A stretch of 64,000 nt of DNA from UBA3305 sp002373555 (GTDB lineage Bacteria > Bacillota > Clostridia > Lachnospirales > Lachnospiraceae). Below, piece after piece: positions 50,703 to 59,955 of the stretch. Below the pieces are notes generated by a model. The model saw only the letters and a list, made by a program, of their open reading frames with translations, had not been told where the DNA came from and ran no database searches. Within the stretch, counting starts at the first letter, position 1, and every line of letters starts with the position of its first letter. The translations under genes were made by a program, and so were the position numbers. Location: assembly GCA_946612455.1 (NCBI GenBank), contig CAMOER010000002.1, forward strand, positions 1 through 64,000, given 5' to 3'.

Positions 50703-51902
50703 TTAATGCGGGCCAGACATGGCAAGAATCCGATCGAGGATCTTATGAGCGACCTCGTCCTTGCTCATGATCGGCAGTTCTTCTTCCGCGTCCTTCGAGA
50801 TCATGGTCACGATATTCGTATCCGTACCGAAGCCCGCCCCGGCCTGCCGGATGCTGTTCGCAACGATCAGGTCGAGATTTTTCTTCTCCAGCTTCTTCCT
50901 GGAATTCGCGAGCACATTTTCTGTCTCCATCGAAAAACCGCACAGGAACCAGCGGTCCTTCTTATCCGCACCGAGCGTCCCCAGAATATCCTTTGTGCGC
51001 GAAAGCTCGATCGTCAGCTCGCCGTCCTTCTTCTTCATTTTCTGATCAGCCGTCGTCTTCGGCCGGTAATCGGCCACTGCGGCTGCCATAATAAAGATAT
51101 CCGTATCATCGGCTTCGGCCATAACGCCCTGGAACATCTCCTCTGCGGACGTCACGGGAACCGCCCGGACACCGGCCGGCACCGCAGCCTCCATATGTCC
51201 GTGCACGATCACCGTCTCGGCACCTCTTGCCGCCGCAGCTCTCGCAATCGCGGTGCCCATCTTTCCGGTCGAATGATTCGTGATGAAGCGGACCGGATCC
51301 ATCGCTTCCCGTGTGGGGCCGGAAGTGATCACGATCTTCTTTCCTGCAAGATCCTTCTCATATCCGATTATCAGCTCGGTATATTCCTCGATCTGTGCCG
51401 GCTCCGGCATTCTTCCCACACCGGTCACGCCGCATGCCAGATCTCCGAAAGCCGTATCCATGATATGGAATCCGCGCTTTGCCAGCAGCGCCAGATTATC
51501 CTGTGTGGCAGGATTTTCATACATTTTTGTATTCATCGCGGGAGCGATGATCTTTTCACAGTCACAGGCAAGCATGGTCGTGGAGAGCATGTCATCCGCG
51601 ATGCCGTGCGCGAACTTGGCGATCACATTCGCATCCGCCGGCGCGACTACAAAAACATCCGCCCAGTCGGCCAGCGAAACATGCGCGACTTTCACCTCCG
51701 CAGGGCGTTCAAACGTATCCGTGATGCAGTGATGCTTTGAGAGCTGTTCGAACAGGAGCGGAGAAATGAGTTTTGCCGCATTTTCCGTCATCACGACCTG
51801 CACTTCCGCGCCGGCTTTGATATACCGTCTTACCAGTTCCGCGCTTTTAAAGCATGCGATCGAGCTCGATACGCCGAGCAATATATGTTTTCCGTTCAGC
51901 AT
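50703..51902 (-). CDS. coaBC: Bifunctional phosphopantothenoylcysteine decarboxylase/phosphopantothenate-cysteine ligase
   Basis: A 399-residue CoaBC. The N-terminal flavoprotein (1-190) has ILLGVSSSIACFKSAELVRR, VVAPADANVIAKFAHGIADD with the His/Asn active site, APAMNTKMYENPA, and the Cys lid MPEP-type GVGRMPEP with CGVTG. The C-terminal CTP-dependent ligase starts at about 190 (ITSGPTREAMDPVRFITNHS then TGKMG) and contains the Lys motif KMKKKDGE. It converts phosphopantothenate to phosphopantetheine for coenzyme A. coaX lies divergently 600 bp away, completing a CoA cluster. Confidence 0.96.
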   Translation of the reverse strand: MLNGKHILLGVSSSIACFKSAELVRRYIKAGAEVQVVMTENAAKLISPLLFEQLSKHHCITDTFERPAEVKVAHVSLADWADVFVVAPADANVIAKFAHGIADDMLSTTMLACDCEKIIAPAMNTKMYENPATQDNLALLAKRGFHIMDTAFGDLACGVTGVGRMPEPAQIEEYTELIIGYEKDLAGKKIVITSGPTREAMDPVRFITNHSTGKMGTAIARAAAARGAETVIVHGHMEAAVPAGVRAVPVTSAEEMFQGVMAEADDTDIFIMAAAVADYRPKTTADQKMKKKDGELTIELSRTKDILGTLGADKKDRWFLCGFSMETENVLANSRKKLEKKNLDLIVANSIRQAGAGFGTDTNIVTMISKDAEEELPIMSKDEVAHKILDRILAMSGPH

Positions 51903-52507
51903 CCTTTTCTCCTTGTAATATCTGTCAGACCGCAGGATCTTTTGGGCAAAACAAGCTTGTATTTGTTATTCCGATACCCCATGAAACCAATAACAAAAGT
52001 TCTCTTCCGTCTGTCATGGGTGAAAAATGCGGTATTCTACAAAGACGATACCCTTTTTTTAAACTGCACATCTGACTTAAATCTCTGATTGGGGTATCTT
52101 CTTCCCTGAGACAAGCAATCCACGCCCGTTTTGTTGAATATTTCCGGAACTCCGGGTTATTTTGGGGTATCTTCTCTAAAATCAATCATTTATACGCCCA
52201 ATTTCCACGAAGGTCAGAAATGAATCGCTTTTCGAAATATCCGCTGCTTCCAATCCGGCGGTCTTTCTCTGTTTTCCTGGAAAAGACCAGTGGGAATTAC
52301 CTTTATCAGCTCTGCTTTACACCCGGCGATTCAGATGGTATATTTAAGCTCGTAAATACTTCGAATTCTTGTGGCTGTTCTATGCACTGCATGAACCGAT
52401 ACCACAAGATTTAGTGTAAAGACTATATCATAGAAGGAACTTAATGTCCAGCAAAGACGGGCAGGAATCTCAGGGCGATAACGGCTCCGGAGGGATGGAG
52501 GAAAGAA
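51903..52507. other. 605-bp stretch between coaBC and coaX
   Basis: No gene is supported. GGGGTATCTTCT occurs twice at about 52091 and 52153 (62 bp apart) with the reverse complement GATACCCC at 51979, so a small repeat family is present. A 26-codon frame with AAGGA (52444-52524) ends inside coaX. A weak plus-strand -10 (TATATCAT, about 52421) is the only promoter-like signal for coaX. Confidence 0.4.
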
Positions 52508-53278
52508 ATGATCTTCACAGTTGACGTAGGTAACACAAACATTGTTGCGGGCGTGATCGAAAAAGGAAAACCCCGCTTCGTCGAGCGGATCTCTACAGAC
52601 CGGAACAAGACCGATCTGGAATACGCCGTCATGCTCAACACGATCCTGGAGCTGCATGATTTTTCCTGGCCGCAGGTCACGGGAAGCATCATTTCATCCG
52701 TTGTTCCGGCCGTCACGACCACGCTGAACCGGGCCATTGAGAAACTGACCGGAAAGCCCGCGCTCGTCGTCGGCCCGGGCGTAAAGACCGGACTGAATAT
52801 CAAGATCGAGAATCCGCAGGCACTCGGAAGCGACCTGGTCGTCGACGCGGTCGCGGGACTTGCCGAATATCCTGCACCGATGCTGATCATCGACATGGGA
52901 ACCGCCACTACGATCTCCGCGATCGATAAGAACGGCACCTATCTCGGCGGCGTGATCATTCCCGGGGCCAGAGTCGCGCTGGACGCGCTCTCCGACAGGG
53001 CATCCCAGCTGCCGCACATCAGCTTTGAAGCGCCGAAAAAAGCGATCGGCAAGAATACGGTCGAATGCATGAAGAGCGGCTCTGTGCTCGGCACGGCATC
53101 CATGATGGACGGCATGATCGAACGGATGGAGGAAGAACTCGGCGGGCCGGCGACAGTCATCGCCACCGGCGGTCTGGCGCCCTTCATCATTCCGCACTGC
53201 AAAAAAGAGATCATCTATGATGATTTCCTTCTGCTGAAGGGACTGTATATCATATACAAAAAAAATACCGGAAAGTGA
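52508..53278 (+). CDS. coaX: Type III pantothenate kinase
   Basis: A 256-residue CoaX of the ASKHA fold. P-loop FTVDVGNTNIVAGVIE (4-18), DMGTATTISAIDKNGTYLGG (catalytic Asp), and PGARVALDALSDRASQLPHI are all present. It phosphorylates pantothenate and resists CoA feedback. Start ATG 52508 follows GGAGGAAAGA. Divergent from coaBC. The stop codon lies inside the loop of the terminator. A very short frame overlaps its 5' end. Confidence 0.97.
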   Translation: MIFTVDVGNTNIVAGVIEKGKPRFVERISTDRNKTDLEYAVMLNTILELHDFSWPQVTGSIISSVVPAVTTTLNRAIEKLTGKPALVVGPGVKTGLNIKIENPQALGSDLVVDAVAGLAEYPAPMLIIDMGTATTISAIDKNGTYLGGVIIPGARVALDALSDRASQLPHISFEAPKKAIGKNTVECMKSGSVLGTASMMDGMIERMEEELGGPATVIATGGLAPFIIPHCKKEIIYDDFLLLKGLYIIYKKNTGK

Positions 53279-53292
53279 TCCGGTATTTTTTT
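53260..53292 (+). terminator. Terminator after coaX
   Basis: The stem AAAAAATACCGG/CCGGTATTTTTT (12 bp, 8-nt loop) ends in T7. The TGA of coaX falls in the loop. The A-tract would allow use from the minus strand too. Confidence 0.9.
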
Positions 53293-53330
53293 ATCTGCAG
53301 GGCGATGCAGGAAACTGCCGCCTGTCCCTT

Positions 53331-53609
53331 TCAGACCAGCGCGGCGTCCAGCACGCGCTTTACATTTGCTTTGATCTCTTCATATCCCTGTCCGGGCTTC
53401 GCTTCGTAGAGTTTCTCACCGTCGATGTACATCGTCGGCACTCTGTAGTAATCATATCTGTCCGCGATCTCGGGATGTGCATTCTCTTCCACGCGATCGA
53501 TCTGTACATCCGCATATTTCGGTTCTTCTGCGAGCAGCGTATCGATCGCCTTGTTCGCATTCCGGCAGTAAGGACATCCGTTCAAATAGAAATACAGTAC
53601 ATTCTTCAT
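53331..53609 (-). CDS. Glutaredoxin/thioredoxin-like protein (CPYC)
   Basis: A 92-residue redox protein with the active-site motif NGCPYCRNANKAID near the N-terminus and the cis-Pro strand RVPTMYIDGEKLYE. Start MKNVLYFYLN at 53609 is set by an ATGA overlap with the amylase gene (an upstream ATG at 53618 has a worse site). It is glutaredoxin-sized and CPYC fits a glutaredoxin, yet clostridia usually lack glutathione, so it probably reduces protein disulfides with another thiol or thioredoxin reductase. Confidence 0.88.
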   Translation of the reverse strand: MKNVLYFYLNGCPYCRNANKAIDTLLAEEPKYADVQIDRVEENAHPEIADRYDYYRVPTMYIDGEKLYEAKPGQGYEEIKANVKRVLDAALV

Positions 53610-55663
53610 CGTCTCCATCCTCTCAGCTTCCTGTCATGTGCTTTTGCAGAGATTACGATCGAAGACACCGGCGGGATCTCGATGCTGAGCATCCCGAACA
53701 GCGCCTTATAGACCGCATGGCCTGTATTGTATCCATTGCTTCCGGTAAGCATCAGCCTCCGGCATTCATGATCCGTGATGCCGCAGGCGGACACATCGAT
53801 CACCTCGCGCCGGAAGTCGTCCGCAGTATTGATGATCGTGATCACGATATCACTGTCATATCTTCTCGCATAAGCGATCATGCCGTTCCCGGCGAACAGC
53901 GGGATCCAGGCGCCGGTCCGCAGTGCCGGATGGTTCTTGTGGATCCAAGTCATCTCCCGGACGAATTCCAGAAGTTCCCAGTCCTCATTTCCCCACGGAT
54001 AGGTTCTTCTGTCATCAGGATCTGTCCAGCCGCATACGCCTGCTTCATCGCCGTAATACAGTCCCGGTGCACCCGGCCACGTCATCAGCATGACGATTCC
54101 CTGGTGCATGATCCGCATATCCGTGCCGAAGAAAGCCGATTCCGGCCCGACCTCGGCGAGCTTTCCGGCGCGCTTGTTCGTCCTTGTCAGGAAACGGGAA
54201 TGATCATGATTGTCCAGCTGGTTTAGCGCCGCGAACAGCGATGCTTCATCCAGGGAAAGCATGGCTTTCCGGATCGTCGCCATAAACGCTTCCGCATTTC
54301 CGTACAGATCCGGCCGCAGGATCTCCGAATGTTTGTCGACTCCTGTCAGGAAATAGCTGACCGGATCCATGAACGCGTCATAGTTCATGACGGTGTCCCA
54401 CTCACCGGCCGAGATCCAGGACGCCGGATCGCCGTAATGCTCTGCCAGTACGATCGCCTCCGGATTCGCTTCGCGGATCGCTTTCCGGAACCGTTTCCAG
54501 AATTTGTGGTTGAACTCTTCGGAGTGGCCCAGGTCGGCTGCCACATCCAGCCGCCAGCCGTCCACATTGTACGGCGGAGACACCCATTTCTTCCCGATCC
54601 GGATGATCTCTTCCTGCAGTTCCTCCGAACCTTCGTAATTCAGCTTTGGGAGCGTGGGAACGTCCCACCAGGCTTCATAGTCGCCTTTTTTATCATAATT
54701 GAAATAGGATCTGTAACGGCTCTTTTCGGATCTGGAGGCGCCTTTTTCGGTCTCCGGAAGATCCTTTCTGTCATAGAAGCCTTCCATATCCATCCATTTA
54801 TTGAACGATCCGCAGTGATTGAAGACGCCGTCGATGATCACACGAATCCCTTTTTTATGACAGTCCGCCACAAATTCCGCGAACCATGCATTGGATGCAG
54901 CCAGGTTCTCCGGATCGGTCGTCCGGATCCTGTAGCGTTCGGCTTTCGCGTTTGAGAAGGAATAGACCGGGATCGCCTTTCCGCCGTCCTTTTTGATGAC
55001 CGTCAGATGCGGATCGATATGATCATAGTCCTGCACATCATACTTATGGGAAGACGGGGAGACAAAGATCGGATTCAGATAAAGCACCTCTACGCCGAGC
55101 TTCTTCAGATAATCCAGCTTCTCCCGCACGCCGACCAGATCGCCGCCGTACATTCTCCCAACGTCAGTGATTTCGGGCAGATCGCTCCATTTGCGGACTT
55201 CCTGTACCGGCCGGCCGTTGTAGATATACTCTCTGTCTGTGACATTGTTCGCCGGATTGCCGTTTTTGAAACGGTCCGTAAAGATCTGGTAGACGACTGC
55301 GCCGATGCTCCATTCCGGGATATCTTCGTTCGCTCTGATGCGGAACCAGATCTTCCCGTCGGCATAGTTCGAGATGCCTTCCTTGGTGAAAACAAGGCTG
55401 TAGGAAGAGCCGTTTTCCCGGACAGAGATCTCGAAGAAATAGTAGATATCCTCTTCCTGGAAGGGCAGGATCGTTTCCAGTATTAAAAGCTCTCCCAGCG
55501 ATCTGACCGGAGAGAGCTCATAACATTTTCCTTCTGTATGGAGTATGACAGAAGTATTGGGATGATCGTGCGCATCGATCTGAAAACGCACTCTCGTCCC
55601 CTTTTCCGCGTCCCGAATCACAAATTCCGCGGATTCATCCGTATATAATGACGAGATCTTCAT
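53606..55663 (-). CDS. GH13 alpha-amylase/neopullulanase-type glycosidase
   Basis: A 685-residue cytoplasmic glycosidase (no signal peptide). Residues 1-110 are a beta-sandwich of CBM34 type (YTDESAEFVIRDAEKGTRVR). The GH13 barrel spans about 120-570: region I GIRVIIDGVFNHCG, region II WRLDVAADLGHSEE (nucleophile Asp), region III AIVLAEHYGDPASW (acid Glu), region IV QLDNHDHSRFLT. The C-terminal beta domain begins at about 590. It hydrolyses alpha-1,4 (perhaps alpha-1,6) maltodextrins. It forms ATGA overlaps with both ftsH and the redox gene, unusual for a sugar enzyme. Confidence 0.93.
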   Translation of the reverse strand: MKISSLYTDESAEFVIRDAEKGTRVRFQIDAHDHPNTSVILHTEGKCYELSPVRSLGELLILETILPFQEEDIYYFFEISVRENGSSYSLVFTKEGISNYADGKIWFRIRANEDIPEWSIGAVVYQIFTDRFKNGNPANNVTDREYIYNGRPVQEVRKWSDLPEITDVGRMYGGDLVGVREKLDYLKKLGVEVLYLNPIFVSPSSHKYDVQDYDHIDPHLTVIKKDGGKAIPVYSFSNAKAERYRIRTTDPENLAASNAWFAEFVADCHKKGIRVIIDGVFNHCGSFNKWMDMEGFYDRKDLPETEKGASRSEKSRYRSYFNYDKKGDYEAWWDVPTLPKLNYEGSEELQEEIIRIGKKWVSPPYNVDGWRLDVAADLGHSEEFNHKFWKRFRKAIREANPEAIVLAEHYGDPASWISAGEWDTVMNYDAFMDPVSYFLTGVDKHSEILRPDLYGNAEAFMATIRKAMLSLDEASLFAALNQLDNHDHSRFLTRTNKRAGKLAEVGPESAFFGTDMRIMHQGIVMLMTWPGAPGLYYGDEAGVCGWTDPDDRRTYPWGNEDWELLEFVREMTWIHKNHPALRTGAWIPLFAGNGMIAYARRYDSDIVITIINTADDFRREVIDVSACGITDHECRRLMLTGSNGYNTGHAVYKALFGMLSIEIPPVSSIVISAKAHDRKLRGWRR

Positions 55664-57516
55664 AAAACAGCTTTATTCATCTCCTCAGTAGTATTGTCCG
55701 CAAAAAGCGCTTCGAACTCCTGCTGATCGATCTTTTCTTTTTCCAGGAGAAGCTTCGCGGACGCATGAAGAACATCCATATGCTCTTCAATGATCTTTCT
55801 GGCTTTGGCATAGCATTCGTCGATGATCTTCTTCACTTCATTATCGATCACCGATGCCATCTGTTCGGAATAGCCCCTTGTGTGTCCAAAGTCTCTTCCG
55901 ATAAAGACTTCCTCATCGCTGCCGTAATTGATCATGCCGACGGTCTCGGACATGCCGTAACGGGTGACCATGTTGCGGGCCATCTCCGTTGCCTGCTTGA
56001 TATCCTGCGAGGCGCCGGTGGTATAGTCATCAAAGATCAGTTCTTCGGCGATCCGGCCGCCCAGCGAGACGCAGATATCCTGCAGCATATGACCGCGGGT
56101 CATGAACATTTCGTCCTTCTCCGGAAGCGGCATCGTATAGCCGGCCGCCCCGAGTCCGGTCGGAATGATGGACACGGTATGCACCGGTCCGACATCCGGC
56201 AGCACATGGAACAGGATCGCATGTCCGGATTCATGATACGCCGTGATCCGTTTTTCCTTCTCGGAAATGATCCGGCTCTTCTTTTCCACGCCGATGCCGA
56301 CCTTCACAAAGGAAGCATCGATATCTTCCTGTGTAATGAACCGGCGTCCGTCCTTCGCCGCCAGAATGGCGGATTCATTCATCAGATTCTCCAGATCCGC
56401 GCCGGAGAAACCGGCGGTCGTCTGGGCCACACGCTTCAGATCAACATTATCCGAAAGAGGCTTGTTCTTCGCATGCACAAGCAGGATCTCTTCCCGTCCC
56501 CGGACATCCGGCCGGCCGATCATGATCTTCCGGTCAAAACGTCCCGGACGCATGATGGCGGGATCCAGGATATCCACGCGGTTCGTGGCTGCCAGAACGA
56601 TGATGCCGGAATTGACGCCGAAGCCGTCCATCTCGACCAGGAGTTGGTTCAGCGTCTGCTCTCTCTCATCATGTCCGCCGCCCATACCGGAGCCGCGCTT
56701 TCTCGCGACTGCATCGATCTCATCGATAAAGACGATGCAGGGCGCATTGTTTTTGGCGTCATTAAACAGATCGCGCACTCTGGATGCGCCGACGCCGACG
56801 AACATTTCCACAAAATCCGAACCGGAGATCGAGAAGAAAGGTACGCCCGCTTCGCCCGCGATGGCTTTCGCCATCAGCGTCTTACCGGTTCCGGGAGGGC
56901 CCACAAGAAGAACGCCCTTCGGGATCCTGGCGCCCAAGCTGCTGTATTTCTGGGGATCCTTCAGGAAATCCACGATCTCCGCCAGATCCTCCTTTTCCTC
57001 GCGCAGTCCCGCAACCCCGGAGAAATCCACATCGGTCTTTCCCTGGCTCATGACGGCGCGGCTCTTGCCGAAGTTCATCATCTGCGAATTGCCGCCGCCT
57101 CCCATCTGGGAATTGCGCATCACGAGGAAAATGATCACGGCCGCGGCGATGCCGAGCATCATATAGAGGATCATGGTCGATCCTCCCATGCTCTGCGTGA
57201 CCGCTGTCAGCACATAATCCTTGTATCCGGCTTCCTTGCACAGATCAATGACATCGTTTACATCACTTACCTGCAGCTGATACGCTGTCTCTCCCACTGC
57301 ATATCTTACATAGCCGGTGGGGACTTCGGCATTCTGATGGATCTCCACGTCCGTAAGCTTGCCGGACGTGAGCGCCTCCTCAAAATCCGCGTACGAAGCT
57401 GTCTCTCTGCCCGAATTTCCCGAAAAGAACGTGCCTGAGAAATAATACGAAATGAGCACGATCGCAAGAAGGATCAGATAAATGGGAAAGACGGTTCTGC
57501 CTCTTTGCTGATTCAA
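55660..57516 (-). CDS. ftsH: ATP-dependent zinc metalloprotease FtsH
   Basis: A 618-residue FtsH. TM1 is at 9-29, the extracytoplasmic loop follows, and TM2 at 115-133. The AAA+ domain has GPPGTGKTLMAKAIAGEAGV (206-225), FIDEIDAVARKRGSG and the SRH GRFDRKIMIG. The protease site is HESGHAILFH with the third ligand Asp in IFDDYTTGASQDI. The start is TTG 57516 (AAGGAG, 10 nt), with the site inside the end of hpt. It degrades misfolded membrane and regulatory proteins. The hpt-ftsH order is classic for Firmicutes. Confidence 0.97.
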   Translation of the reverse strand: MNQQRGRTVFPIYLILLAIVLISYYFSGTFFSGNSGRETASYADFEEALTSGKLTDVEIHQNAEVPTGYVRYAVGETAYQLQVSDVNDVIDLCKEAGYKDYVLTAVTQSMGGSTMILYMMLGIAAAVIIFLVMRNSQMGGGGNSQMMNFGKSRAVMSQGKTDVDFSGVAGLREEKEDLAEIVDFLKDPQKYSSLGARIPKGVLLVGPPGTGKTLMAKAIAGEAGVPFFSISGSDFVEMFVGVGASRVRDLFNDAKNNAPCIVFIDEIDAVARKRGSGMGGGHDEREQTLNQLLVEMDGFGVNSGIIVLAATNRVDILDPAIMRPGRFDRKIMIGRPDVRGREEILLVHAKNKPLSDNVDLKRVAQTTAGFSGADLENLMNESAILAAKDGRRFITQEDIDASFVKVGIGVEKKSRIISEKEKRITAYHESGHAILFHVLPDVGPVHTVSIIPTGLGAAGYTMPLPEKDEMFMTRGHMLQDICVSLGGRIAEELIFDDYTTGASQDIKQATEMARNMVTRYGMSETVGMINYGSDEEVFIGRDFGHTRGYSEQMASVIDNEVKKIIDECYAKARKIIEEHMDVLHASAKLLLEKEKIDQQEFEALFADNTTEEMNKAVL

Positions 57517-57521
57517 GCTTT

Positions 57522-58055
57522 TTATTCTCCTTCTAATTCCATGATTCCTACGTAGGGCAGGTTCCTGTACCGCTGATCGTAGTCCATGCCGCAGCCGACC
57601 ACAAAGTGATCTTCGATCTCAAAGCCGCAGTAGTCCACGACGACGTCTTTTTTCACGCGTCTGGCCGGCTTGTCCAGCAGGGTACAGAGGGCAAGGCTGG
57701 CCGGTTTTCTGTCGGAGAGCAGACCAAGCAGATAGGAAAGGGTGTTTCCGGAGTCGACGATATCCTCGATCACAAGCACATCCCTGCCTTCGATCGGCTC
57801 ATCCAGATCCTTAACGAGCTTGACAATACCTTTGGAAACCGTTCCCGAGCCATAGCTGGAGCAGCTCATGAAATCCATCGTGACCGGAATGGTCAGCCGC
57901 TTGGCAAGCTCGGCGGTAAAGAAAACGCTTCCTTTCAGAATGCATACGAGATGAAGGCTCTTTCCTTCATAGTCTCTGTTAATGCGGGCTGCGATCTCAT
58001 CTGCTCTTCTTTCCACTTCTTCCTGAGGGATCAGCACTTTTACTCTTTCAGTCAT
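57522..58055 (-). CDS. hpt: Hypoxanthine phosphoribosyltransferase
   Basis: A 177-residue HPRT. Start MTERVKVLIP at 58055 follows AGGAGG and overlaps the tilS stop by 8 nt. The PRPP loop is DVLVIEDIVDSGNTL. The substrate loop is LHLVCILKGSVFFTAEL and the hypoxanthine/guanine strand is VGCGMDYDQRYRNLPYVGIM. It salvages purine bases to IMP and GMP. Part of tilS-hpt-ftsH. Confidence 0.96.
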   Translation of the reverse strand: MTERVKVLIPQEEVERRADEIAARINRDYEGKSLHLVCILKGSVFFTAELAKRLTIPVTMDFMSCSSYGSGTVSKGIVKLVKDLDEPIEGRDVLVIEDIVDSGNTLSYLLGLLSDRKPASLALCTLLDKPARRVKKDVVVDYCGFEIEDHFVVGCGMDYDQRYRNLPYVGIMELEGE

Positions 58056-59415
58056 TTTCTTTCCTCCTGCGTACACTTACCTGCAGTATTGTATTTGTCT
58101 CCGGGCTCACCTGTGCTGCCGCGCTCATGCGCCAGCCGATGATCCAGAGGATGTGATGTCTGTCTGCCAGCAGAGGGACATCGTCCCGCTCGTCCTTGGG
58201 TATATGCGCGTCGATCATATATCTCGCGACGCTCTTTCTGCCTACGCCGGCCAGCACGATGTAATCATCCTGTTCGCGCCTCCGTATGCAGACATCACCG
58301 CTTATTTTATCATAATCAAACCATTTCGTATACTTCTGCGTGGGAATTTTTGAACCGGTTTCATACGGAAATACAGAATAAACGGCCCGGACCGGCAGTT
58401 CCTGTGTGCCTGAAGTCCGCAGTTCCCGCGGCTCCGCTTTCATCACGCGTAAAGAATTCTCTTCCCGTACCAGCAGAAGTCCTTCCGGAAGCGAGATCTG
58501 CGCGCCCGGTTCAGATCCCAGAAGACTGCCCGCTGCAGCCACATGCCGTCCGGTGACCCGGGTCGCACCGGCTGCCCGGACCAGCGTTCTGTACAGGATC
58601 TCATTTTTCAGCGCTTCCGGCAGGCTGTCAAGCACATCGGCCGGCAGTACATCCGGCCCCGGAAATGTTCCGATGATCTTATCCGCCTCCCCGCTGATAT
58701 AATCCGACCAGGCCCGCGCCTGATCAGCGATCAGCGAAAGATGCTTTGCCGTGCGCGGATTCAGATTCTCATTGAGGACCGGCATGATGATATTCCGGAC
58801 GCGGTTCCTGGTATAGTCCGTATGGGAATTCGTCCCGTCTTCTCTCCAGTCCTGCCCCCGCTTTTTCAGCCAGAGTTCGATATCCCTCCGTCTGGAGGAC
58901 AGGAGCGGCCGGATGATATTGTCCCGGACCGGCGCCATGCCGCCGAGCCCTCTGATCCCGGCGCCGCGGCAGAGATGCATGAGCACTGTTTCCGCCTGGT
59001 CTTCCAGCTGATGCGCGACCGCGATCTTTACGGCGGTTCCCGGATGCAGGTCCCTGTATCTTCGGGCCGCTTCGGCAAAACGGATGTAGCGGATCTCTCT
59101 GCCGGCCTCCTCCAGCGAACAGCGGTTGCGCTTTGCGAGCGCCGGCACATTTTCCCGCAGGATCCGGAGCGGGATATGCCGCTTTGCACACAGCCTGTCG
59201 CAGAATTCCGCATCCGCTTCGGCTTCTTCTCCGCGGATCCCATGATGCACATGGATGGCGGAAAGGGTGATGTCGAATTCATCCTTCAGCGAATCCAGCA
59301 GCAGGAGAAGGCTCACGGAATCCGCGCCGCCGGAAAGGCCGACGATCACATGGTCGCCGGGATCCAGCATCTTTTCCTGCTCTATGAATTGTCTTACCTG
59401 CAATCTGACATCCAT
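58048..59415 (-). CDS. tilS: tRNA(Ile)-lysidine synthase
   Basis: A 455-residue TilS. The PP-loop is IVGLSGGADSVSLLLLLDSL (about 22-41) with AIHVHHGIRGEEAEAD and AHQLEDQAETVLMHLCRGAG (the TilS NxxD-type site). A C-terminal substrate-binding domain follows (about 350-455; WFDYDKISGDVCIRRREQDD). It converts the CAU anticodon C34 to lysidine using ATP and lysine. The start has GAGGAAC. It lies between ftsB and hpt in a conserved order. Confidence 0.96.
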   Translation of the reverse strand: MDVRLQVRQFIEQEKMLDPGDHVIVGLSGGADSVSLLLLLDSLKDEFDITLSAIHVHHGIRGEEAEADAEFCDRLCAKRHIPLRILRENVPALAKRNRCSLEEAGREIRYIRFAEAARRYRDLHPGTAVKIAVAHQLEDQAETVLMHLCRGAGIRGLGGMAPVRDNIIRPLLSSRRRDIELWLKKRGQDWREDGTNSHTDYTRNRVRNIIMPVLNENLNPRTAKHLSLIADQARAWSDYISGEADKIIGTFPGPDVLPADVLDSLPEALKNEILYRTLVRAAGATRVTGRHVAAAGSLLGSEPGAQISLPEGLLLVREENSLRVMKAEPRELRTSGTQELPVRAVYSVFPYETGSKIPTQKYTKWFDYDKISGDVCIRRREQDDYIVLAGVGRKSVARYMIDAHIPKDERDDVPLLADRHHILWIIGWRMSAAAQVSPETNTILQVSVRRRKEND

Positions 59416-59463
59416 CGCCGTTCCTCAAGCTTCTGTGCGGATACCGGGACATGCCCGGCTGAT

Positions 59464-59490
59464 TGAAAAAGGAAGTGCCGCAGCACCTCC
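59464..59490 (-). terminator. Terminator after ftsB-like gene
   Basis: An 8-bp stem GGAGGTGC/GCACTTCC (59483-59490 with 59471-59478; one G-T pair), loop TGCG, then TTTTTC on the minus strand, directly after the stop. Confidence 0.85.
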
Positions 59491-59817
59491 TTACTCATTT
59501 GGTTTCACAAGCATCTCACCGGGCTCTATGAGTCCCAGCTTTTCTCTGGCCAGGCGCTCGATATAGTCCTGTGACTGAACGTATTCCTTCGATTCTTCCA
59601 GCTCTTCCTTCCGCTGTTCTTCGGCTTCCAGTTCGGCTTCCAGCGCTGCCGCCTGGACCTCATAGCGGTGATCCGCCTCCTTCAGCGTCCTGATGCGGAA
59701 TCCCATCACTGCCGAGAAGCACAGGACAACGGCGATCACGATCAGCGCACCGGCATTTGCATTCAGTTTTCTTTTCTTTCTCCCGTAGGATCTTCTTTTC
59801 CTTGCCTTCTTTGCCAC
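59491..59817 (-). CDS. Septum formation initiator (FtsB/DivIC)
   Basis: A 108-residue DivIC/FtsB-type protein. Start GTG 59817 (AGGGAG, 9 nt). A highly basic tail (KKARKRRSYGRKKRKLN) precedes one membrane helix (ALIVIAVVLCFSAVMGF, about 24-40). A coiled coil of about 40 residues is followed by the conserved YIERLAREKLGLIEPGEML. It bridges division proteins at the septum. Its place next to tilS is typical of Firmicutes. Confidence 0.9.
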   Translation of the reverse strand: MAKKARKRRSYGRKKRKLNANAGALIVIAVVLCFSAVMGFRIRTLKEADHRYEVQAAALEAELEAEEQRKEELEESKEYVQSQDYIERLAREKLGLIEPGEMLVKPNE

Positions 59818-59955
59818 CTGTGATCACTCCCTGACAGATCTTTCTGCATATTTACAGTAAATCAACTTATATAATAACGTAAACCGCCTGAAAATGCAAC
59901 TGCCAATTCTGACATAAGCAGTCAAAACCTGCAAAACCGCAGTGCGTCCTGCATC

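Noticed and set aside
55765..57438. 557-codon plus-strand open frame
   Set aside because: Antisense of ftsH, whose motifs are complete on the minus strand.
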